Positions 46,329 through 55,742 of a DNA stretch of 64,000 nt are shown piece after piece. Below the pieces are notes generated by a model, which was given only the letters and a program-made list of their open reading frames with translations, was not told the origin of the DNA and did not search any database. The first letter of the stretch is position 1, and the number at the start of each line of letters is the position of its first letter. Made by a program: the position numbers and the translations under genes. The stretch is from Lentisphaera profundi (GTDB taxonomy: Bacteria; Verrucomicrobiota; Lentisphaeria; Lentisphaerales; Lentisphaeraceae), in the NCBI RefSeq assembly GCF_028728065.1, contig NZ_CP117812.1, forward strand, positions 1,426,001 through 1,490,000, given 5' to 3'.

Positions 46329-47531
46329 TTACATCCCACACAGAGTTTTCTGAGCCATCTCTCCTTTATACAGCAGTACCGATTCACGGTGACCTAGCGC
46401 TTCACTCAGGCTCTGTTCACCTTTCATGAGGCCTTCTACTTTTAGAACAATTTCTTCACTCACTTGGAGAAGTGTTTTCTCACCAGTTAAAATCGAGCCC
46501 GCATTTATATCCATATCCTCAGATAAGTTCTCATAAGTCTTGGGATTAGCGCAAACTTTGATCACGGGCGATACAATCGAGCCCACAACTGAGCCTCGTC
46601 CAGTGGTAAAGAGTATGATATGCGAACCACTCGCAATGAGCTCCATTATTTCTGAACTATCATTGATATTGGGGAACCCGAAACGCGGCTCACCCTCGGG
46701 CACCACGTCCATGAGGTAGAGCCCTGTGGCTTCTGGAATATCGCCGGGTGCAATCACTCCCGAAATCGGGCTATCTCCACTCTTGCAGTAAGACCCCAGG
46801 GATTTTTCTTCAACCGTAGTTAAGCCACCATCCGCATTGCCCGGAGCAAAAGAGCCATGGCCCATAAGTTCATAGTAATAAGAAGCTTTCTGGATTGACT
46901 TCACTAAAGCGTCGCCGACTTCTTCATTGATGGCTCGTGGGCGAATGCGTTCTTCGCAACCAATGAGCTCACCCGTCTCCTCAAAGATACAACGAGCACC
47001 ACGGCTAATCATAAGGTCAAAAGCTCCACCCACGGCTGGATTAGCGGTAATCCCTGAAGTCGCATCACTACCTCCGCAAATAGTCCCTACAATGAGTTCA
47101 TCCATACCCATATTCACACGTTCAAAAGATTTCTTTACTTCCTTGGCTTGCTCAATTAAAGCTCGCCCTTTCGCAATAGTAGAACTCGTACCACCATTTT
47201 CCTGAATGACTAAAGTTTCGGTCCAACGTCCGCTATTATTAGCCATCTCTGCCAAGGCAGTACGATTCATACCCTCACAACCAAGTGAGACAAAAAGCAC
47301 CGCTCCGGTATTGGGATGCTTAGCAATATTACTAATGATTTTTTGAGAATAGTCATTCGGGTAACAGCCCGACCAAACCATGAGATGTACATCACCTTGC
47401 TCTTCATAAGGACGCACAATCTGTTCAGCAACATGACGCGCGCACTCGACCAAGGCCACTACCAAAGTAATATTGCGAATTCCTTTGCGTCCATCTGCAC
47501 GTAAATAAGCCTTCTCTGTAATAATTTCCAT
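46329..47531 (-). CDS. UxaA/GarD-family dehydratase, large subunit
   Basis: A 400-residue protein of the altronate/galactarate dehydratase C-terminal type: CARHVAEQIVRPYEEQG, VLFVSLGCEGMN, GTICGGSDATSGITANPAVG with its Cys and LILFTTGRGSVVGS-like motifs. In UxaA the SAF-type N-terminal domain is fused; here it is a separate gene 3 bases upstream. The enzyme likely dehydrates a sugar acid in the fucose-type pathway, but sulfolactate-lyase-like chemistry belongs to the same family. Confidence 0.82.
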   Translation of the reverse strand: MEIITEKAYLRADGRKGIRNITLVVALVECARHVAEQIVRPYEEQGDVHLMVWSGCYPNDYSQKIISNIAKHPNTGAVLFVSLGCEGMNRTALAEMANNSGRWTETLVIQENGGTSSTIAKGRALIEQAKEVKKSFERVNMGMDELIVGTICGGSDATSGITANPAVGGAFDLMISRGARCIFEETGELIGCEERIRPRAINEEVGDALVKSIQKASYYYELMGHGSFAPGNADGGLTTVEEKSLGSYCKSGDSPISGVIAPGDIPEATGLYLMDVVPEGEPRFGFPNINDSSEIMELIASGSHIILFTTGRGSVVGSIVSPVIKVCANPKTYENLSEDMDINAGSILTGEKTLLQVSEEIVLKVEGLMKGEQSLSEALGHRESVLLYKGEMAQKTLCGM

Positions 47532-47534
47532 ACT

Positions 47535-47834
47535 CTATTTCTCCTTATCCGAACCATCAAAAACATAAGTCGCCACATAGTCACTTTTCATATTGTGTAA
47601 ATGAACCCATTCACCTTTCGCAATGGAAATTTTTGTGGAACCAATAGCAATACCATATTTGTAAATCAAAGAGCCCTTGGCTAGATCTGACAAAGCAATT
47701 TTATCACCCAAGGAGAGCTCTTTATTAATCTTGAATACTTCCCCTTCCAGCTTAAGCTCGGTGCCTTTCTCCAAATCCGAGGTCAGTACGGCGACATTAT
47801 CTTCAGGATGAAGTTTCATTATTTTATTTGACAT
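47535..47834 (-). CDS. UxaA-family small subunit (SAF domain)
   Basis: A 99-residue SAF-domain protein, beginning MSNKIMKLHPEDNVAVLTSD, with the GTELKLEG and LHNMKSDYVATYVFDG motifs that end the UxaA N-terminal domain. The ATG at 47834 is preferred because a longer reading runs back into the transporter gene. Split small/large UxaA pairs are common in bacteria. It is cotranscribed with the transporter. Confidence 0.85.
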   Translation of the reverse strand: MSNKIMKLHPEDNVAVLTSDLEKGTELKLEGEVFKINKELSLGDKIALSDLAKGSLIYKYGIAIGSTKISIAKGEWVHLHNMKSDYVATYVFDGSDKEK

Positions 47835-47844
47835 AGAGGACCTC

Positions 47845-49245
47845 TTATTTAGCTTGATTAGTTTCGTGGATGATGCCCACATCTGCTTCTTTCTTGTGAG
47901 CCATAAAGCCGTAGATCGCAATGATCACAAAGCAAAAAAGTGGCATGTAATAGGAGTTTGCAGGGCTGTACTCAAAGCCTATGGCATCAAAAACACTCTT
48001 GATGGGGCTAAACAAAGTATTGAGCACCCTATCGAGGATAAAGTCTCCTGTAGGCAACTTTCCATCATTCATAAAACCTTGTAGAGGAACAAGTATCGCA
48101 CCTCCTACAATCGCCATGATAATACCCGATCCGCCGATCTTTTTATCGTCGCCCTCTAAACCCATTAGACCTAAGCCATAAATTGTCGGAAAACCAAGTG
48201 ACATCGTGGCAGAGATCATAACAACGCTAATAACACCAAGCATTCCACTACTATGAATTGTCAGTAAAGTGAAGAGGCAGCTGAGCACCATCGCCACCGA
48301 CAAAAGTCTTGCAGGGTCTATGAATTTCATTAAGCCAGTATAGACAAAGCGCATGAACACAAAAGCAAATAATGAGTAGATATAAAAATTGGCGGCGTCA
48401 TTGCTGTTATCATAACCCGCTCCCGAGGCCATAACATAGGGAACAATAAATGTCCAGATACCAATTTGAGCCGCGACATAGAAGAATTGTGCCATCACAG
48501 AAAACATGTAATTCTTATTCTTAACGAGTCGTCCAATCGAGGCCTTAACTGAGGAATGGTTTTGCTCTTCTGCAATGACAGGAAACTTTTTAAACGCAAT
48601 TGCGGCAGCCACGATAAGAGCAATGACTCCTACAATAGCGTAGGCATTCACAACTAAGCCTAAATCATGGGATTGAGCTGCGGCCTTCTCCGCACCCTCG
48701 AGTATCGCCATTTCTTCGGATGAAGTCAGATGTTTTAAAATCACAAATTTCCCTAAACAGATTCCCCCTAAGGAGCCAACTGGATTAAAAGATTGTGCCA
48801 AATTGATTCGTTGTGTCGCGGTTTCTTTGGGCCCCATAGAAAGTATAAAGGGTGCCACCGAAGTCTCTATCATTGCACAGCCAAAAGCAAAGACATAAAA
48901 CGCCGTCAAGAAAAATGAAAAACTATCTGCTTGACTCGCCGGGTAACAGAGAAAGGCACCTAGCGCATAAAGTGAGAGCCCTACGATACCGCCGGTTTTA
49001 TAACCACACTTTTTAATAATCAGAGCGGCGGGAATTGGCGCTAAAAAATACGCTCCATAAAATACGGTCTGAATTATAGACGCTTGAAGCGATGACATAC
49101 CCTTTACCTGCTTAAACACTGTCACCAAGAGATCCGTCATGTTATTAGCCGCACCCCACAAGGCAAAACATGTGGTAATTAAGGCAAATGATATGATTAG
49201 ATTTTTGGGAACTACTTTCTTTGTATGATCGTATCTTACACTCAT
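47845..49245 (-). CDS. FucP-type MFS sugar symporter
   Basis: A 467-residue MFS transporter with twelve predicted membrane helices. Signature segments: FALWGAANNMTDLLVTVFKQV in the first helix, IIQTVFYGAYFLAPIPAALIIKK, and RINLAQSFNPVGSLGG. These match the L-fucose:proton symporter family (FucP). The ATG at 49245 is preferred over the TTG two codons earlier. With RraA- and UxaA-like enzymes in the operon and a GH95 nearby, L-fucose or a related deoxysugar is the expected substrate. An AraC-type regulator lies divergently upstream. Confidence 0.88.
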   Translation of the reverse strand: MSVRYDHTKKVVPKNLIISFALITTCFALWGAANNMTDLLVTVFKQVKGMSSLQASIIQTVFYGAYFLAPIPAALIIKKCGYKTGGIVGLSLYALGAFLCYPASQADSFSFFLTAFYVFAFGCAMIETSVAPFILSMGPKETATQRINLAQSFNPVGSLGGICLGKFVILKHLTSSEEMAILEGAEKAAAQSHDLGLVVNAYAIVGVIALIVAAAIAFKKFPVIAEEQNHSSVKASIGRLVKNKNYMFSVMAQFFYVAAQIGIWTFIVPYVMASGAGYDNSNDAANFYIYSLFAFVFMRFVYTGLMKFIDPARLLSVAMVLSCLFTLLTIHSSGMLGVISVVMISATMSLGFPTIYGLGLMGLEGDDKKIGGSGIIMAIVGGAILVPLQGFMNDGKLPTGDFILDRVLNTLFSPIKSVFDAIGFEYSPANSYYMPLFCFVIIAIYGFMAHKKEADVGIIHETNQAK

Positions 49246-49405
49246 GCTCAACTGACTCCCTTATTGATGATATTCCCAAGGTTCAACTTATTAAATTCAA
49301 ATCAGTAATCTTGGATTTTCTTAAGTAAGTTTAAGTCATCAAAAGCTAAAAAACTATTGGAAAAGCCTTGTTATTGATTGTACATTCCTTTGATAAGGAG
49401 AGCTA

Positions 49406-50218
49406 ATGGCTAGTGTTTTTCAAAATTTCAAACTTTTTTATGATGTCGGTGATTTCACTGAATTACGTGATTTATGGCAACGCCCCAAGCATTTATCTAG
49501 CTATAACCGACTCTATGCGATACGAAGTGGTGAAGCTACTTTTACGATTGATGATCAAATCATCGATTTAAAACCAAATTGTACCTACCTTTTCCCTAGT
49601 GGTCGTATGACATCCTATCGTTTTACACAAGATGCGTCGCTTGATTGGGTACATTTTGACGCCCGTCTCTACGGTAACCTCAATCTATTTGATTACTTAA
49701 ACTGCCCATTGAACTTGCCCACTCCCATGGATAGTCTCAGTCGCCATTTATTTAAACGCTTGTTTGATTTACAAAAGAATAATTTTTCCGAAGCTCCCTA
49801 CGAAACACCCGCTATTCTACAGATCCTCCTAGCCCCATTTTTAGCTCGTGGTGAGATGAGTCATGAAGCCGATGCTTTAGCCCGTTTAAGTCCCGTCTTT
49901 GAATATATAGAAAAGAACCTCACTATTGCTCCACGCACCGCTGAGCTCGCCGCTCTACTAAAGCTAGAGCAAAATTACTTTATTGATTTATTCTCTAAAA
50001 CTGTGGGTATTCCACCCGCAAAATTCATCAATAAGAGACGCATGGAAATTGCTAGTACATTCATTATGACGGGGCTACCACTTACTGAAGTCGCTCAAAA
50101 GCTCGGTTATTATGATTCGCCCCACTTCTGTCGCGTCTTCAAAAAGAGCCAGGGACTCAATCCCAGCCAATACAAAACTCAATTCGATCAAGAGCTCAAA
50201 GGTTTAAGTTCTTCCTGA
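49406..50218 (+). CDS. AraC-family transcriptional regulator
   Basis: A 270-residue AraC regulator: cupin-like sugar-sensing N-terminus (SYNRLYAIRSGEATFTIDD, YLFPSGRMTSYRF), and a C-terminal double HTH (about 165-260) with GIPPAKFINKRRMEIA and VAQKLGYYDSPHFCRVFKKSQG. It is divergent from fucP with 160 bases between, so it likely regulates that operon, and perhaps the whole locus, in response to the imported sugar. Confidence 0.9.
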   Translation: MASVFQNFKLFYDVGDFTELRDLWQRPKHLSSYNRLYAIRSGEATFTIDDQIIDLKPNCTYLFPSGRMTSYRFTQDASLDWVHFDARLYGNLNLFDYLNCPLNLPTPMDSLSRHLFKRLFDLQKNNFSEAPYETPAILQILLAPFLARGEMSHEADALARLSPVFEYIEKNLTIAPRTAELAALLKLEQNYFIDLFSKTVGIPPAKFINKRRMEIASTFIMTGLPLTEVAQKLGYYDSPHFCRVFKKSQGLNPSQYKTQFDQELKGLSSS

Positions 50219-50308
50219 ATCCGTGACTTAGATTTAAAAGAATCTTGACTGAAGGTTAAGGCATATCTATTATTGTCTGAATACCGTTTAAGCTTTTCAG
50301 CTATACGC

Positions 50309-51994
50309 CTAATTTTCCATAACTAAAGTCATGATTGAACGAGCGGGGATTTCAATTTTTTGATTGGCTTTTTTCATCCCCATATAGCTCATATTTTTCT
50401 CCACTTGGCTCGTCGTCAAATAAGACTTTAATTGTCGTGATAAGTGATCACTAACCACAAAATCTCTCGCCTCATTACCATAGTTAATAATGACCCAAAC
50501 TTTCTCTTGAGTCTCCTTATCTCCATATACCGAAACCATTAAATCCTTATTCTCAGACGCTTCGTCATCAATGCCTTTAACTAAATAGCGTTTCATGCCG
50601 GGACGAATCCATCGACTAAAATGACCTAGTGCCCATAAGAGTTTTGTCGGTTCTGTTTCTAACGTACCTTCCTCTATTTTTGCCGTCACTAAATTAAATC
50701 GGGGTAAGCTACCATGTAGCTCAGGGTGGAAACTCGACCAAAATTGCCATGATGTGGCTTGAGCTATTGTGAGATCATGATGGATGACTTTTGCCAAAAA
50801 CAAAGCACAATCCATGGCACTCATACTTTTATGACTTTCTCGTCCTTCTAAATAAGCTTTCTCGAGTAAGCTGTACTCACTCTGCCAGAAACGAAGCTGG
50901 GGTGCAACTTCGGCCATTTTTTTTCTGAGTGCCTTGCGAGTCGAGATCAAACTCTTTTGCTCATCGACAAAGTAAGTATGACCGGCGACAAGTGGTTCAA
51001 CTGATGTCATTGAGTTCAATGAATAGGGACTTTTTTTACCCCAAAAAGCTTCAATTTGATTAGAAGATGCCGCCGCAAAGCCTTTAGTCTCTTTATAGAG
51101 GTACTTTATATGAGCGGCCTCTGGAGTCACTATTTTGGCATTTACTTGTGTTGTGTTAAAAGCTTTATCTATCTCTTTAGTCACTTCAAAAATCTCTTGA
51201 TTAGTCCAGGGACTTCCTTCTTGTTTGGCTTTGCCCTTGGAAAAGCTCCACGGCCATTGAGGTTCATTAAAAGGAGAAATATAATCAAAGCCTTTACCCT
51301 GACGCTGATAATAACGAGCAATCGTGGCGAGATATTTAGCGTAAGTTACATATTTATCTTTGGGTAAATTAGTCGACATACTTTCTTCCGATTTATATGT
51401 CAGTCCATTTTTATTCATAAAAAATGGAGCCGAATTTGAGTAAGCGATAAGTTTATCCACTTCATAGCGATGGGCCGCTTTAATCCACCAATCTGTTCCT
51501 AAGGCATATTTACTGCTGTATTTCCCTTCCTTATTCATGAATGAGTGTGTTTGGCGCCAGGGCTTCACTATCCCACCGCCATTAGCCTGTGTAGCACTTC
51601 CTGCTCCAAGTTCTACTCGAAAACATGAGAGCCCTATACCTTGTGCTTGGCCAGATTTGATCTTTTTACTAAATAAAAGGCTCGCAAGTAAGTTGCGATC
51701 TTGCTCACTCTTGAGTTGCTCAATTATATAAGCACCATACATGCCCGTAGAACTACCGAAATGCTCAAGTGTTTGTTGTGGTTTGTCCCACTGAGCCTCA
51801 ATATATAAGACATCATTTTCTTGTGAAAAAGTCGTAAAACTCATTAAAAAAAATAAGCTTGAAAAATATAATTTGATTTTTGATGATAAACTCAACCATC
51901 CAATACCTATGGATTTATCTTTTATAATGAATGTGATTCGTCTCATACATTTAAACCCAAAGTTCGTATTATAAATACATTGTTTAACTCTCAA
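50309..51994 (-). CDS. Glycoside hydrolase family 30
   Basis: A 561-residue exported hydrolase: a signal peptide (KIKLYFSSLFFLMSFTTFSQ) preceded by a doubtful 35-residue extension. The acid/base Glu is in SPFNEPQWPW and the nucleophile Glu in FWQSEYSLLE, as in GH30. The N-terminal LEHFGSSTGMYGAYI is the family's GxGG-like start. GH30 members act on beta-glucan, xylan or beta-linked fucose. The start is uncertain (a TTG at 51994, or an internal ATG at 51946). It lies 19 bases after the GH36-like gene, so the two form an operon. Confidence 0.85.
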   Translation of the reverse strand: MRVKQCIYNTNFGFKCMRRITFIIKDKSIGIGWLSLSSKIKLYFSSLFFLMSFTTFSQENDVLYIEAQWDKPQQTLEHFGSSTGMYGAYIIEQLKSEQDRNLLASLLFSKKIKSGQAQGIGLSCFRVELGAGSATQANGGGIVKPWRQTHSFMNKEGKYSSKYALGTDWWIKAAHRYEVDKLIAYSNSAPFFMNKNGLTYKSEESMSTNLPKDKYVTYAKYLATIARYYQRQGKGFDYISPFNEPQWPWSFSKGKAKQEGSPWTNQEIFEVTKEIDKAFNTTQVNAKIVTPEAAHIKYLYKETKGFAAASSNQIEAFWGKKSPYSLNSMTSVEPLVAGHTYFVDEQKSLISTRKALRKKMAEVAPQLRFWQSEYSLLEKAYLEGRESHKSMSAMDCALFLAKVIHHDLTIAQATSWQFWSSFHPELHGSLPRFNLVTAKIEEGTLETEPTKLLWALGHFSRWIRPGMKRYLVKGIDDEASENKDLMVSVYGDKETQEKVWVIINYGNEARDFVVSDHLSRQLKSYLTTSQVEKNMSYMGMKKANQKIEIPARSIMTLVMEN

Positions 51995-52013
51995 TAAAAA
52001 ACTCAGAAGAAAT

Positions 52014-54170
52014 TTATTTTCCTATAACTGTATATTGATAGAAGCGGTAATCCGCTGCTTTATCAATAGCAAGAGAAATTGAACCATCGGCACCTGCTCG
52101 CTGCACTTGCTTCTCTCCCGTCATTAAATTTGTCAATTCTAGTTCTTGATTAGCTACAAATTTCAGCGCTATTGATTTTTTTGTCTCATCATTATTGATC
52201 TGTCTAAATATAGTTAGGAAACCCTTGTCAGATTCAGAATTATAATTCTGAAAACCCGACCAGCTTTTATTATCTGGCATTTCACCTACAGGAAAGACAT
52301 AGCCTCTGTACATATCAGATCTGACTGCTTTGTATGCCTTCAACAAAGGCTTAACTAATTCTCTGGCTTCATCTGAATAATAGTGTGTCTCCTGAAAGAA
52401 AATCGGGGAACCCATCAGTGTTTGAGCCACTAAGTAATCAGCTGTATGCTTGTGTGCATCACTTACTTGCTTATTACAACGATCACCATTTTGAACTGAA
52501 ATCTGAAATTTATTCAAGTTATTATATTTGGAGAGCTCCCAAGCATCACGTAAAACTAAGTGAGGAATATAGACAACATTTGCTGGAGACATTGTCTTGC
52601 GGTTTTCTAAATAAATATTTCCGTATTCTCTACCAAAGAAGTAACCAATTCGTGGTGGATGCTCGGTCACATCCCAGTTCATGCGTACTTGATGATTTGT
52701 ATATTGAACAAACTTGCGGACTTTAGTCATAATTTCATTTAAGTTAGTGAAATCTCTCGCATTAACAAAATCAATTTTATAAGATTTGAAGCCACCCTGA
52801 TCAAAATTCCATTTCAGATCCTCTAAAGGAACTCGTGCATGTGCCCATAAACCTAAGCGAATATCATCTTTTTTTGCCTGAGCCTTGATTGTGCTCCAGC
52901 CATTCGGATACATCTCATAGACTTTAGCATTTTTGAGATAGACTTCACCATCTTCAGATTTTTGATTTTTCTTCTTTTTATTTTTCTGACGCATCATCTC
53001 TTTGAAATCAAGTTTAGCTACAGGGCGCCAGTGAGGCCCTGCAGTCATCCAACCCTGCCAACCGTCATCAACCTGCTGAACATCGATACCTAAATCATTT
53101 TGACTCGCTATTTCAACTAAAACATTTTCTTCACGAGCGGCTGATTGAGAGCAGTTTTTTGATTCACCCGAACCCCAAGTATTCGCCATAATATAAATAT
53201 CGCGTTTAGGATCTATCGAGTAGCGAACTCTATCAAATTCTTTAAGTGCTAATTCACGTTGCTCAGCAGTTTTCCCATCATGTACGATGACCCAATTTGC
53301 CCAGAAACCTTGATATGTAGTGGTCAAATCTTGAGGTAAGATACCCCAACCCGTTGAACTCACATGATTTTTTTCTACTTCAAAAACTCCCGTATTCACT
53401 CCTGCTTGATTAACACATTTATGAGATTCTTTCACTAAGAACACACCGCCCTCTTTATTTTCTAAACTCAAGATGCTCGCCCAGCCTAAATTCCCTGATT
53501 CATGTAAGGACTCATGAACGAGAGGTGTTTTTAACTGATTTCGCCCTTGAGTATGATTATAATAACCCATGCCGCGTTTTACCAAGCCTGTCGTATCAAT
53601 TGCTAAGCTCTCGGTTCTTCCTGTTAAAATTTTACTTGACGATGTTTTATTATACTCATCATGCTTTGGGGTAATATCATACTGAAGTTTATTCCCTGGA
53701 TTCAACTTCATATGGCTTTTGATTTTAACTTGGGTTCTCAATCCCTTCGCACCGGGGAACGCCCATACAATATATTTCACTGAAATTTTGGCGTACTCTA
53801 CTTCTGCAGTTAACTCCATGTGTGGCTCAGCAAAGCCTCCATCATTTGAAACTTCGGCTTTCAAGCTCAGAAGTTTACCGCTATTAGCCGGCATATAGCC
53901 ACGATAGTTCCAATCTGATGTCTTTTTGTTATTTAGATCTAACCATTGCTTATCATTCTTTAAATCCTTAAGACTCGTAGTCACAAGGCCATTACCGCCC
54001 CACTTCCACTGACGCTCGACTCGGCCTGTACCAAGAATAATTTTGTCACCCTCAACACGGGCATAGGCCTGGTCGAGTTTTTTATCTATAGCAAAATCTT
54101 TTATTGACGCTGCCTGTGACGTAAGCATGACACTCGAAAATAATAAAAACATACGAGAATTGAATTTCAT
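52014..54170 (-). CDS. GH36/GH27-like alpha-galactosidase family protein
   Basis: A 718-residue exported protein with a beta-sandwich N-terminal region and a barrel: IYIMANTWGSGESKNCSQ, DVQQVDDGWQGW, AHARVPLEDLKW, YKIDFVNARDF (candidate nucleophile Asp), and MNWDVTEHPPRIGYFFG. This is the layout of clan GH-D enzymes. The signal peptide is MFLLFSSVMLTSQA. It begins the operon with GH30 and carries the shared promoter module about 100 bases upstream. Family assignment within the clan is uncertain. Confidence 0.7.
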   Translation of the reverse strand: MKFNSRMFLLFSSVMLTSQAASIKDFAIDKKLDQAYARVEGDKIILGTGRVERQWKWGGNGLVTTSLKDLKNDKQWLDLNNKKTSDWNYRGYMPANSGKLLSLKAEVSNDGGFAEPHMELTAEVEYAKISVKYIVWAFPGAKGLRTQVKIKSHMKLNPGNKLQYDITPKHDEYNKTSSSKILTGRTESLAIDTTGLVKRGMGYYNHTQGRNQLKTPLVHESLHESGNLGWASILSLENKEGGVFLVKESHKCVNQAGVNTGVFEVEKNHVSSTGWGILPQDLTTTYQGFWANWVIVHDGKTAEQRELALKEFDRVRYSIDPKRDIYIMANTWGSGESKNCSQSAAREENVLVEIASQNDLGIDVQQVDDGWQGWMTAGPHWRPVAKLDFKEMMRQKNKKKKNQKSEDGEVYLKNAKVYEMYPNGWSTIKAQAKKDDIRLGLWAHARVPLEDLKWNFDQGGFKSYKIDFVNARDFTNLNEIMTKVRKFVQYTNHQVRMNWDVTEHPPRIGYFFGREYGNIYLENRKTMSPANVVYIPHLVLRDAWELSKYNNLNKFQISVQNGDRCNKQVSDAHKHTADYLVAQTLMGSPIFFQETHYYSDEARELVKPLLKAYKAVRSDMYRGYVFPVGEMPDNKSWSGFQNYNSESDKGFLTIFRQINNDETKKSIALKFVANQELELTNLMTGEKQVQRAGADGSISLAIDKAADYRFYQYTVIGK

Positions 54171-54266
54171 ATTCCACCTAAATCTTGAATTGTTTTGTAC
54201 AATTTAAGCCAAAAAACAATATGTTTAATCAGCTTAAAATACTTGAGAGATAATTTTACTTACTTA

Positions 54267-54297
54267 TAAATAAACGCTTCAGTCCATCAAGTTAACA
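54267..54297 (-). promoter_or_regulatory. Shared promoter module, copy 4
   Basis: Minus strand: TGTTAACTTGATGG begins at 54297, TTATTTA ends at 54267, upstream of the GH36-like gene. The 312-base gap around it (54171-54482) holds no gene. Confidence 0.5.
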
Positions 54298-54482
54298 GAT
54301 ACCATGAAATTTAAAGAAAAAGTTCTTCATTATTTTATTAATCAAGAAAGAATAATCGTCCTCTATTTAAGAAGACTATTGAGGAAAAATGATAATTAAA
54401 AAGTATATTTAAAGCAGTTTTCACAGTCATTCCAGTGAAACATCAAAGGGAAATAAACCCTAAGCTAAACTTATATCAATTC

Positions 54483-55730
54483 TTAAAATAATTGATACAA
54501 GGGTTTGCCTTTATGAGCGACAGTAAATGGACGTCCTTCGGGAGATGTTATAACTTTCTTGACATCTAAACCTGCTGCGTAGGCAATCGTCGCATTAAAA
54601 TCGGGTACCGATACTTTATTTTCTTCTATATCTCTACCATCTGCACTCACTTTTCCATAAGCTTGTCCACCACTGATCCCCCCGCCTGCTAAAAGACAAG
54701 TGTAAGCCTTGGGGTAATGACCTCTCCCTTTACCTGGACTCAAATCTGGCGTTCTTCCAAACTCTGTCGATAAGACGACTAGAGTTGAGTTAAGCATACC
54801 ACGCTGAGATAAATCATGAATAAGTGCCGCCAATCCCTGATCCAATTCAGCGGCCTGTTTAGGAAAATCTTCGTAAATACCATTGTGATGATCCCAAGCA
54901 TTGGATTTGACCTCAATAAACTTCACTCCAGACTCAGCTAAACGCCTCGCCAATAAACAGCCCTGTCCAAAATCGTTATTCCCATAAGCATCTAGGTATT
55001 TTTTCTTTTCATTGTTTATATCGAAAACATCTAAATCTTTACTTCCCATCAAACGGACCGCATTATCATAAGCAGCGGAATAAGTTTCAACCATTTTATG
55101 GGAACGTTTCTTACTGTAAGTTTTATTTAAAAGGGAGAGCATTTGCAAGCGTTGATCAAACTGTTTTTTATCTACATGTCGATGACGGCTTGAGTACTGT
55201 AAGCCACTGGAGGCCTTAGCTATAGGCAAAGCTCCATATTTACCCTCAAAAAAACCTGCACCCGAACTTGCTGTAGCACTTATTTTTACAAAGGCAGGTA
55301 AAGTCATTCTACTATCACCCTTAAATCGCGAAACCCATGCACCTAATTCAGGGTGAATAATGGAACTTCTAGGAACGTAACTCGTATGAGTATAATAATC
55401 TCCTTCTGCATGTGCTCCCTGATTCGTATGCATTGAATTTATCAGTGCTACATGGTGCATTTGTTTCGCCATACGTGGAAAAAAATGACTAATTCGAATT
55501 CCATCCGCCGAGCTTTTTATCGCTTTACTTTGGCCACTAATTTCTTTGTTATCTGCTTTGATTCCAAAGCTATCTAATTGACTCAGCCCTCCGCTCACAT
55601 TTACATAAATTACCATTTTGGCGTTTTGCTTTAATTGCCTAGGCTGGGCTTGTAGGCTATTGGCCAAAGGGCTAAAACCACAAAGTGCTCCAGTTGAATA
55701 ACGAAAAAAATCTCTACGGTCAAAGTTCAA
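54483..55730 (-). CDS. DUF1501 family protein, Tat-exported
   Basis: A 415-residue protein with a twin-arginine signal (DRRDFFRYSTGALCGFSPLA) and the DUF1501 body (YVNVSGGLSQLDSFG, QLQMLSLLNKTY, VVLSTEFGRTPDLSPGKGRGHYPKAY), related to alkaline-phosphatase-like sulfatases. DUF1501 proteins are nearly always paired with a DUF1549/DUF1553 cytochrome-like protein, as here, 12 bases away. Their role is unproven, but they are abundant in polysaccharide-degrading Planctomycetes and Lentisphaerota. Confidence 0.85.
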   Translation of the reverse strand: MNFDRRDFFRYSTGALCGFSPLANSLQAQPRQLKQNAKMVIYVNVSGGLSQLDSFGIKADNKEISGQSKAIKSSADGIRISHFFPRMAKQMHHVALINSMHTNQGAHAEGDYYTHTSYVPRSSIIHPELGAWVSRFKGDSRMTLPAFVKISATASSGAGFFEGKYGALPIAKASSGLQYSSRHRHVDKKQFDQRLQMLSLLNKTYSKKRSHKMVETYSAAYDNAVRLMGSKDLDVFDINNEKKKYLDAYGNNDFGQGCLLARRLAESGVKFIEVKSNAWDHHNGIYEDFPKQAAELDQGLAALIHDLSQRGMLNSTLVVLSTEFGRTPDLSPGKGRGHYPKAYTCLLAGGGISGGQAYGKVSADGRDIEENKVSVPDFNATIAYAAGLDVKKVITSPEGRPFTVAHKGKPLYQLF

Positions 55731-55742
55731 AATAAATCCCCA